Positions 29,300 through 36,866 of a stretch of DNA of 36,866 nt are shown piece by piece. The translations under genes were made by a program, and so were the position numbers. The notes beneath the pieces were generated by a model. That model searched no databases and was not told where the DNA came from. It was given only the letters and a program-made list of their open reading frames with translations. Location of the stretch: NCBI GenBank assembly GCA_018898455.1, contig JAHIJO010000205.1, forward strand, positions 1 through 36,866, in the 5' to 3' direction. This DNA comes from Verrucomicrobiota bacterium (lineage in GTDB: Bacteria > Verrucomicrobiota > Kiritimatiellia > JAAZAB01). Position 1 is the first letter of the stretch, and the number at the start of each line of letters is the position of its first letter.

Positions 29300-31747
29300 T
29301 CACAAAACTCCACCACGATCCGCCGGAGCCTGGTTGGAGGGGAGCCTTACGCCCTCCATGCGCACGCGATACCGTCCCGGCCCCGGCACTGCCAACCGCA
29401 CGGAGCCTCCTTCAAAACCGATAATATCCTTCGGAATCAATTTATCATCCAGCAGCACACTGCCGGGCCTCTGATCCACGGCGATGCGGATGTCGGTCGC
29501 GCCTTCCAAATCGAGGTAGCCGTACAAACAGTCGATTTCTTCGCTCCCGAAAGCAGCCGTGCAGGCGCGGCTGGCCGAAAGAAGATTGCGGCCAGCGCAG
29601 GACAGGCGCGTGGCACGATGCATGGCGAAGCGCTGGAACGAAAGCGATTCCTTGGCCGCCGCCCCGGAAAGGACCGGCCCCTGACCTGAACCGGAAGCAA
29701 GGGTCACGGCACACTTCGGTCCGTCGCAGGAGATCCCTTCGTAATCGATCGACTCTTTCCCGAACAGTATGTAGTCGGTCGCGCCTTTCCGGCCTATCCT
29801 GGCGCCATAGCAGTCGCCGGAGCCGATCTTTTCGATGGCCGGCGGCGCGGCATCCCCCTTTTGAGGGCAGAGGATGGTCAGGAATCGTCCGGTCTTGACG
29901 AGTTCGGCCGTATCCACGGAGATGAACTTGTCGCCCGCAGGCCCGGTGCGAATCCTTGCTTTGCAATTCGCAGGCTCCAGGAATGTCATGGACAGGCGCA
30001 CCTTGCCCATTTGAACGGAAATCTTTCCTCCGTTCATCTCGATTGCCGCTTTTGCCGGGGGGTGCAGCACCCAGTTGAGGCGGCGGTCCTTCTGTTTCGT
30101 CTCCGCATTGTCGAGCATCAAGAAGTAATGGGGCTTCACGAATACGATCTCGCGCCGGTGTTGCGTAAGAGTGGCGGTGGGCATCTCTCCGGTCACCGCA
30201 TCGTAGTACTTGCTGCCCACGAATTCGGTTATGCGGCCGGTGTCATCGTAGCCTTGGCTGAAAGTATCGTCGTCGACAAGGATCACGTTGTGCGATCCGG
30301 GGCGCATGTAATACGTTTTATACAGGGGATTCTCGTAGTTGCCGGGGGTACCCAAGTCTATTGCGAGGCGTTCGCCGAACGCCTCGATCATGAACGTATT
30401 CTTGGCCACGTGGCCGTGACAGAGCGGCGGGCCGCTGTAGAAGGCCAGGAAAATATCGTCGGCGCTCCAACCGGTCCGCAACGCCGCAAAGCCGAATTTG
30501 CGGAAGACTCGTGACGTCGGCAGATCGTCCGGCGGCACCGGTTTGATCTGCGGATTATAGACCAGGAAGTTCATTATGCCGCCGCTCGGCACGAAGTTGC
30601 GTCCGTGGTGAAAGAACCACTGCGGGTGCCCGTCCCCGGTATATGAAGCGCACATCGAGAAGATATGGTTGGCGACCTTGCACTCGTAGTCGGAGTCGCC
30701 GAAGTTGGCATATCCGTCCCTCTTGAGCCCAAACATGTAGGCGGGGAACATCCACACCTTGCCGAGCCCCGTCTGAGCGAAGAAATCCACCCCCGCCGCC
30801 TCCTTGGCGGCAACGACGAAAAAGGGGAGTATCTCGAATCCATACGACAGATAGGACACGCCCTCCTCGTACCCGCCGTCCGGGCAGACAGTTTTTTCTA
30901 TCAGTGCCTTGTAACGATCCACAAAGCCCTCGATGTATTTCTTCATGGCATCGGGCTTGACCTTATCGTCGCCGGCGATGGCAAGGGCGCAGATTCCCGC
31001 CCCGCCCACGTTGACGGCCATCCAGTTCGTGAGGAATTCCCTGCGGTTACCATCGACGTACTCGTCGTAGACGGGCTGGATGCCCAGACGCAGGATGCCC
31101 TCGCGGGACTTGGCCCGCTCATCCTCGGTCATCACGGCGTAGGCGGCGTCGTAGGCCATGCCCATCGCCATCGCGATGCGGCCCATGCGCAGGCCCACCT
31201 TGAGATTGTACTTCGTGTGATACTCCTTGTCGCTCCATGTCTCCCAGGTAATGAGTTCCAGCAGCGCTCGTTTGCAGACCTCGGCGTACGCCTTGTCACC
31301 CGTAAGCGAGCAGACAAGCGCAGCGTTGCCCACGGAAGAAGGGAGATACCATCCCAAGCTCCAGAATCGGTTGGCCTTCTGTTCGCGGATGGACTTCAGA
31401 ACTTCCTCGGCGTTGCCTGAGCCCTGGCGCTGGATGGCGGCCCAGATGGCGGCCAACTGCGGGTCTTGCGTCCGCTGCTGATAGATCGCCTTGTTGTCCT
31501 TGTGGATGAAGAGCCGCGGGTGTCCGGCCCGAACGTCGTTCGCATTTGCTGTCTCCCCGGCGATCCCCTGTGCCGCGGCGAACGCGGCGAGCGCGGCCAG
31601 ACAGATGTTTCCAGTTAACCGTCCGGAAGGCGATCCGCCGGTCTTCGGAGAGGATTCCTGTAGCGCCTCGTGCAACCCGGCCTGCTGCGCCAGTCCACCT
31701 GCCAGGAGATGTTCCGTCCGCATCCTATTACCATCCTCGCTATCCAC
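29300..31747 (-). CDS. heparinase II/III-like (polysaccharide lyase-type) protein
   Basis: HPRLFIHKDNKAIYQQR, NWMAVNVGGAGICALAIAGD, CPDGGYEEGVSYLSYGF, PLCHGHVAKNTFMIEAFGERLAIDLGTPGNYENPLYKTYYMRPGSHNVILVDD; predicted export signal AALAAFAAAQGIAGE. Confidence 0.85.
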   Translation of the reverse strand: MDSEDGNRMRTEHLLAGGLAQQAGLHEALQESSPKTGGSPSGRLTGNICLAALAAFAAAQGIAGETANANDVRAGHPRLFIHKDNKAIYQQRTQDPQLAAIWAAIQRQGSGNAEEVLKSIREQKANRFWSLGWYLPSSVGNAALVCSLTGDKAYAEVCKRALLELITWETWSDKEYHTKYNLKVGLRMGRIAMAMGMAYDAAYAVMTEDERAKSREGILRLGIQPVYDEYVDGNRREFLTNWMAVNVGGAGICALAIAGDDKVKPDAMKKYIEGFVDRYKALIEKTVCPDGGYEEGVSYLSYGFEILPFFVVAAKEAAGVDFFAQTGLGKVWMFPAYMFGLKRDGYANFGDSDYECKVANHIFSMCASYTGDGHPQWFFHHGRNFVPSGGIMNFLVYNPQIKPVPPDDLPTSRVFRKFGFAALRTGWSADDIFLAFYSGPPLCHGHVAKNTFMIEAFGERLAIDLGTPGNYENPLYKTYYMRPGSHNVILVDDDTFSQGYDDTGRITEFVGSKYYDAVTGEMPTATLTQHRREIVFVKPHYFLMLDNAETKQKDRRLNWVLHPPAKAAIEMNGGKISVQMGKVRLSMTFLEPANCKARIRTGPAGDKFISVDTAELVKTGRFLTILCPQKGDAAPPAIEKIGSGDCYGARIGRKGATDYILFGKESIDYEGISCDGPKCAVTLASGSGQGPVLSGAAAKESLSFQRFAMHRATRLSCAGRNLLSASRACTAAFGSEEIDCLYGYLDLEGATDIRIAVDQRPGSVLLDDKLIPKDIIGFEGGSVRLAVPGPGRYRVRMEGVRLPSNQAPADRGGVL

Positions 31748-31798
31748 CGGATCTCACCTTAGGTTTGAGATCGATTGAGGCCGCCTTCCCAGGAATGC

Positions 31799-32574
31799 CT
31801 ATCGAGACCGCTCTCCGCCGGTTGCCTTCCCAACATCCGTTCCGATTCCGTCAGCTCGCACGAAATGCAAACTCCTCACTTCAAAAGCCTTCACCACCTG
31901 ACACTTCCTGCCTGCGGCATCCTGGGCGTAAAGCGTGACCGTGCCTTTTCCAACTCCGAAATTGCCGGTGCTGAATTCCCCTATGTATCCGCCGGAAGCG
32001 CCCGCCACTTCGGCTACCGGCACGTCAATCTCCTGAACTCCGGGACCTCTCACCTTGACCTGAACACCCAACCGGATTGACTCTGGCCCGCCTGGATTTT
32101 CCCGCGACGGCCCAAAACATGATTTACGGAAGTCATTTCACTCTTGTCAATCATGAGCGTACCCGCCACTCCGATAACGCAACGATCCCCCAAGATCCAC
32201 TTTTCCTGCACTATCTTCAGGCCGGCGTCGTTTTTGATCAGCAAATTGGCAAGGAGCGTTATCGTATCGCCATCCTTCTTGAATACGGCCATGTCCTTGA
32301 TCGCGGCGGCGATGTCGGAGGAAGTCGCCACTTGGCCGGAAATCGCTATTTCGGGCGTTGCTCCCTTGGTCAAGGCGATGCCGCCTTTTGCCTCGCCTAC
32401 CATGCCCTGGCAAAAGTTCAGAACGCAAATGGATGCCACGGCCGCCATGCTCAGGCCGGTTGGGACACCTGACCGCACCCTCCTCGCATTCACACGCCCC
32501 ATCCCGCCTGCTACCGCGGTTACCGCACAAACCGTCGCGACCAGCTTCTCATTCATTGAGGATTGTTCCTTCAT
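31799..32574 (-). pseudogene. secreted protein with beta-helix-type N-module, split by a 1-nt frameshift
   Basis: Frames 32050-32574 (MKEQSS..IDKSEMTSVNHVLG) and 31799-32071 (..GVQVKVRGPGVQEIDVPVAEV..) join smoothly if one T is added to GTTTTGGGCC; the second frame has no RBS or ATG. Confidence 0.65.
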
Positions 32575-32592
32575 GATTCTCTTCTATCGTGA

Positions 32593-33375
32593 TCACTTCT
32601 GGATGGGGACAAACTCGAACTTTCTTACGATGATCTCCAATTCTTTCCCCTCAACCGGCGGCTTGCCGCCCCAGAGCCACAGGTTGACCATGGGGACCTC
32701 TAAGCCCGGCCGGTTGACGGCCGGTCCCGTATAGTTCCATGAAAATATTTCCTTGGCATCGGCGCCGTCCCCCTCAACGCTTTGGAAGGAGACGCTTCCA
32801 GGTGTCCACGCAAAACTGTGGGTTGAAAGATCCTGCCCCATCCGAATGTCATAATTGATTCGATTGCCCTTCACGTATCCCGGACAGATCGACAGTAGCC
32901 CATATACCCGGCGCTGGTCGGTTTTACCGAACGTTCCAAATTCGAAGTCAATTTCGCGATAGTGGACCTTTTCCGCATCAGGCGATCGGCAATCATAGGT
33001 GAACAAGCCCAGAACGATGTTTCGATCCAATTGATCGATCTTACCGGCCAGGTGGAAGATGTACTTGCCGTAACCAAGGGACTTGACGGCATCAACTTCG
33101 GCGCAATACCAGATGCCGTTCTTCTGCGTTATCTTCAAATGCAACTGCTTCTTGTTATCCAGCCAGACATTGCGATCGCTATCCGAGAAATAGTTCGGTC
33201 CCGGCCCAAGCGGCGGCTTGCCAGATTTCACGGTCCAATCGTATCCCGAGAACGTTATGATCCTCGTTTTAGTTGGTTTGGTCGTCTTCACGGCTCCGGT
33301 CCGAGTCTCATTCCGGGCTACAGCCGTAACGGCAAACAGGCAACTGATCAAGGTAAATACAAGCGCAGAGATCAC
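32593..33375 (-). CDS. secreted GH16-like protein
   Basis: Signal peptide; GH16 catalytic pattern ExDxE in REIDFEFG; jellyroll-type context (CAEVDAVKSLGYGKYIFHLAGKI). Confidence 0.78.
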   Translation of the reverse strand: MISALVFTLISCLFAVTAVARNETRTGAVKTTKPTKTRIITFSGYDWTVKSGKPPLGPGPNYFSDSDRNVWLDNKKQLHLKITQKNGIWYCAEVDAVKSLGYGKYIFHLAGKIDQLDRNIVLGLFTYDCRSPDAEKVHYREIDFEFGTFGKTDQRRVYGLLSICPGYVKGNRINYDIRMGQDLSTHSFAWTPGSVSFQSVEGDGADAKEIFSWNYTGPAVNRPGLEVPMVNLWLWGGKPPVEGKELEIIVRKFEFVPIQK

Positions 33376-33388
33376 GGAAATTATCGGA

Positions 33389-35218
33389 TTATTTTTTCTG
33401 CAATTGCCAGTTTTTCAGCTTCTTGAAGGAAGCTTCTTCATCCGCAATGTTGTTCTTTGCCTGTTCCGTGTCCGCCAGGAGTCGGGCGTCATCCAGATAT
33501 TTCTGGCATTCGGCCAGATTTTTATCTCTGGCTGCGGTTTTCTCGGCATTCTTGACAAAGTAGCGATTGAATTCACGGCTGTTTCTTTCAGCCGCGTTCA
33601 GGTATTTCAGCATCGGTTCGGCTGCCTTGCTGAAGCGGGCGCGCGCATATTCAGACAATATTTTTTCCGTGGGCAAGGAAATATCCCATGCATTTTTCGC
33701 AAAAACATACAGGTTGGCCGAAACAGTTTTCCGTACGGACCAGCTTGCCTGGACAGCGCAACCGGTAACGCCAATCTTCTGGAAGTACGCCAGTTCATCC
33801 GAAATAAGGCTCATCAGATAAAAACCTACCCCAGACCAGGCGGAACGGCCGCAATAGTACTCGTAGATGGTCACGTCACCTCCGCCCGGTTTGGTCAATT
33901 CGATCCACTGCTTGATGTTATCCGTATTGAGCTGGAAGGCATATGGACCCGGCGCTACCTCGCCCTTGGCGTTGCCCCAGGGCACCGTAAACCAGTTGCG
34001 GGTGAAAAACGCGTAGGAGATGAATGCCCCGGCCGGGGGTTTCGCCTTCATTGGCGGCTGAGCGTAGTTTATGTAGGCAAGAATAATGACTCGCTTACCC
34101 TGGCCCGGATAGAGCTTCTGAATGTCTTCGTTCAGTTGGCCGGCAAAGACCGTGTAGAGGTCTTGGACCGCCTGCTGGTTCTTATCCGGCCTCTCCGCCC
34201 ATGCAATCTTGTCCTTGGTGCAGAGTTCGCACTCGCACCAGCCATAGCCGTCGTTGGGGCCAGGGCCGAATATGTCCACTTCAGGATACTTCTTGGCAAT
34301 AGCAATGAAGTTCTCGCGGAAGGTTTTTACCGCATCGGGGTTGGACAGGCAGAACTGGCCGGTGGTTCGTCCGCCGGGGACGCGTTTACCTCCGACCATG
34401 GCAAACCAGTCCGGGTGGTCCTTGAAATACTTGGCGGGGTTGAGAAAGTGGTAGAATGAGTGATGGCCCACCACTATAACGGCGCCGCGCTTGATCATTT
34501 CTTTCTTCACAATATCTTCCCGCCATGCGTTGGCTTCTTCATATTGATCAAATGGAATTAAGAAATAATTCAGCTTGTTCTTGGTGGCCCAATCGACGTT
34601 GTTGCGCGGTGTGTTGCCATACCAGCCATAGGAGATGAATCCGCGATACTTGAAACTTGCTTTCTGTCGGTCATTTATTGTCGGCAGTGATATATTCTTG
34701 GAGGCTGGGATATATTCCTCTACCTGTTCCGTAAATCCGCCGGACTTTTTCTGCTCTTCAGTCTGCACCCTGTCGCCAAAGCCGGCCCACCGGCAGCCCA
34801 GGTATTTCTCCAGCAGAGTATAGACCGCATAGATTACAGCGCGCTTGTTGCTGCCGGTCAGGTAAAGGTCTTGCCCATCGGTCTTGATGACAAAAGCGTC
34901 ATACTCGGATTCCTCCTTGGTGAAACTGATGCCGGCCGGTCCTTGACCGTCCCTGGTCACCCCTACGAATATCTTTGATCCGGCGCCGGTGTCCTTGACT
35001 GGAATTTCCGCGCCGGATATCTGCCGGAGATATTTGGACAGCTCGTTTCCGGCAAATTTCTCCTGAGGCGTGGGAGCAGCGGGAATAATGATCGTGTACG
35101 GACTTTTGCCGTCTTTAACCAGCTTAATATTTTCCGGCTCGGCCGCAGAACCAAAATGGGTTCCAAGACCGGTATAAACAAGAATTGCCAATGTCATTCT
35201 GCAAATGCGATTAGCCAT
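33389..35218 (-). CDS. DUF4838-like secreted protein with alpha-glucuronidase-type N-domain
   Basis: Signal peptide; YTIIIPAAPTPQEKFAGNELSKYLRQISGAEIPV, AVYTLLEKYLGCRWAG, GPGPNDGYGWCECELCTK; RBS AAGGAGG. Confidence 0.85.
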   Translation of the reverse strand: MANRICRMTLAILVYTGLGTHFGSAAEPENIKLVKDGKSPYTIIIPAAPTPQEKFAGNELSKYLRQISGAEIPVKDTGAGSKIFVGVTRDGQGPAGISFTKEESEYDAFVIKTDGQDLYLTGSNKRAVIYAVYTLLEKYLGCRWAGFGDRVQTEEQKKSGGFTEQVEEYIPASKNISLPTINDRQKASFKYRGFISYGWYGNTPRNNVDWATKNKLNYFLIPFDQYEEANAWREDIVKKEMIKRGAVIVVGHHSFYHFLNPAKYFKDHPDWFAMVGGKRVPGGRTTGQFCLSNPDAVKTFRENFIAIAKKYPEVDIFGPGPNDGYGWCECELCTKDKIAWAERPDKNQQAVQDLYTVFAGQLNEDIQKLYPGQGKRVIILAYINYAQPPMKAKPPAGAFISYAFFTRNWFTVPWGNAKGEVAPGPYAFQLNTDNIKQWIELTKPGGGDVTIYEYYCGRSAWSGVGFYLMSLISDELAYFQKIGVTGCAVQASWSVRKTVSANLYVFAKNAWDISLPTEKILSEYARARFSKAAEPMLKYLNAAERNSREFNRYFVKNAEKTAARDKNLAECQKYLDDARLLADTEQAKNNIADEEASFKKLKNWQLQKK

Positions 35219-35235
35219 GGAGTCCTCCTTATCGT

Positions 35236-36866
35236 TTAATGAAAAGAAACAACCGTTCCCGCGCTCAGGGATGTCGTTAGCCGCAACGCTTGATAACCCG
35301 AATAAAGGCCGCCATAGTCAGCGGCGCCAACGGTGACAATGCCATAAGTGTATTGGACAAAAGGCGAGGTCACGGCGCTCAGGAGGTTGGTCATGTTGTC
35401 GCTGAAGACTGCGCCGGTGATATTGGTCGCGATGAGAAAGTCCATGAAGCCCGGGGTCAGCGGCCTGAAAGAGGTGCCCGAAATGAGCGAATAGGACACC
35501 CGCGCGCGATTCAGGTTGATGGACCTGCTGATGCCCGGGAGAATCACCATATCATGTGCGCTCTCGCTGAATTCCAGAAAGAGCATGCCGTTTGTCGTGC
35601 TCGCGGCGGAGTTGGTGAAGACAAGATTGGCATTCGTGACGATCAGAGTGCCGGCGCTGTTGCTTCCACCCGGCACGAGCCGGCCCGTGCTATTAATTGT
35701 ACGCACCGTCGAAGTGCTGCCAATCATGCCGCTGCCGCTCAACGTCCCGCGCAAATCGGAATCGGCGGCGCTAACCTGAAGATTCCCGCTGTTCAGCGTC
35801 ACCGTGCTGTTACTCCATACCAACAATTTGGCGAAACCGCACGTTACGGTGCTGTTGGTGCCGATCGTCATAAATCCCCCTGGCCCACTCGGGCCACCGA
35901 CGTAGCCCCCCAGCATAATGCCGTCGCCGCCCGAGCCTGAAAGGTATGCGCTACCGCCATCCGTCACCTCAAAGCGGCCGAGTTGGTTATCGGCGCCCAA
36001 GGTAAACCCAAAGTTATAAAACTCGAAGCGTCCGCCGTTACGAACCCGGACATCAGCGCCGGCGCCGGGACCACGCCAGGTGCAGTTAGATGCCGACCTC
36101 AGCCTGGAGTTCGTACCGTCAACGATGACTTGATCATACACCCCAAAATTCCCGGTGCCAAAAATATCCATGAAGCCGCCGTCCAGCACCTCCAGAGTGG
36201 ATGTCTTGGAACTGGTGCCGTGTCCCACGAACAGACCTGGCGCCCGCAGAACCGATCCGGAGCCGGATACGACCACATGGCCCTCTCCGCTCGCCACATA
36301 GTTGCCTATGAAAAGGCTTTTGTTCGTAATTGCCAGAACGCTTCCATTGGTGACAATCAGGCGTCCGTAGCCCGCGTATCCGACATGCACCCAATTGGGC
36401 TCTCCAGAGACTTCGCCAAGCGTCTGGATGATTACCGGGCCATTTGCCACGACCAGCGTGCCGGTGGCGCCGCTGGCCTCCCCCAGGTTAAATGCATACG
36501 TTATAATCACCGTGCCGTTCGACAGCGAAAGCCAGCCGTTATCGCCGCTGCTTGTTCCGATGGAGGCGTTATTGGAAAGAGCCCGATATGTCAGGCCGTT
36601 CAGGTTGAAGGCAACCTGATCTTTGCGAACGCGGAACGTGGTGTTTGTGACGGCGACGTCAAAGGTGACCGTGTAGGGACTGCCGGCATTTTTGTTAAAA
36701 TTGGCGCCGTCCGTATTGCCCGGCGCTGTGCCGTCGGTCCAGTTGGCCCCGACGCTGAAATCGCCGTCCACGGCATTGGTCCAGTAGTCATCCGCCGCAA
36801 AGCAGGCGCCGGCGCCGGAAAACCAGATCGCCATCCCAAGGAGAAAAATCGATCCACGCTTTAATG
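35236..36866 (-). CDS. beta-strand-repeat (autotransporter/adhesin-like) secreted protein, N-terminus outside window
   Basis: DYWTNAVDGDFSVGANWTDGTAPG..; repeated LVVANG/LIVTNGSVLAITNKSLFIGNYVASGEGHVVVSGSGSVL. Frame stays open to the edge as LKRGSIFLLGMAIWFSGAGACFA. Confidence 0.8.
   Translation of the reverse strand, partial: LKRGSIFLLGMAIWFSGAGACFAADDYWTNAVDGDFSVGANWTDGTAPGNTDGANFNKNAGSPYTVTFDVAVTNTTFRVRKDQVAFNLNGLTYRALSNNASIGTSSGDNGWLSLSNGTVIITYAFNLGEASGATGTLVVANGPVIIQTLGEVSGEPNWVHVGYAGYGRLIVTNGSVLAITNKSLFIGNYVASGEGHVVVSGSGSVLRAPGLFVGHGTSSKTSTLEVLDGGFMDIFGTGNFGVYDQVIVDGTNSRLRSASNCTWRGPGAGADVRVRNGGRFEFYNFGFTLGADNQLGRFEVTDGGSAYLSGSGGDGIMLGGYVGGPSGPGGFMTIGTNSTVTCGFAKLLVWSNSTVTLNSGNLQVSAADSDLRGTLSGSGMIGSTSTVRTINSTGRLVPGGSNSAGTLIVTNANLVFTNSAASTTNGMLFLEFSESAHDMVILPGISRSINLNRARVSYSLISGTSFRPLTPGFMDFLIATNITGAVFSDNMTNLLSAVTSPFVQYTYGIVTVGAADYGGLYSGYQALRLTTSLSAGTVVSFH

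Overview
Accessory, carbohydrate-catabolism-rich window; gene content and small-repeat style suggest a PVC-type bacterium (low-confidence inference). It begins with a probable minus-strand sRNA that has its own promoter and terminator. Next come a tandem pair of small secreted proteins and an exonuclease III gene. The rest is a polysaccharide-degradation locus with three blocks. Block 1 is a minus-strand sugar-catabolism operon (about 11145->2383): TIM-barrel isomerase, Gfo/Idh/MocA, LacZ-type GH2, Zn-MDR dehydrogenase, SrlD-like SDR, rhamnulokinase-like FGGY kinase. Block 2 is a divergent plus-strand block (11363->21192): an unannotated Cys/Lys-rich micro-ORF, a DUF4091-like protein, a six-hairpin-like protein, two large multidomain GH-like proteins and an M28 peptidase. 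Block 3 is a tightly packed minus-strand run (window end->21301): beta-strand-repeat surface protein, DUF4838-like protein, GH16-like protein, a frameshifted secreted protein, heparinase II/III-like protein, GH42-like protein, a second DUF4091-like protein, a beta-helix/deacetylase-like fusion, a small secreted ORF, and an FGE-fold protein lacking both catalytic cysteines. Most notable: the orphan sRNA candidate, the CKCCGC micro-ORF, the coupled deacetylase/small-ORF/pseudo-FGE cassette, the frameshifted paralogous module, and a MITE/REP-like element that supplies the context of a stop codon. No transporter, SusC/D pair, regulator, tRNA, rRNA, CRISPR array or transposase was recognised. Family assignments come from motif recognition by eye; no database search was run.
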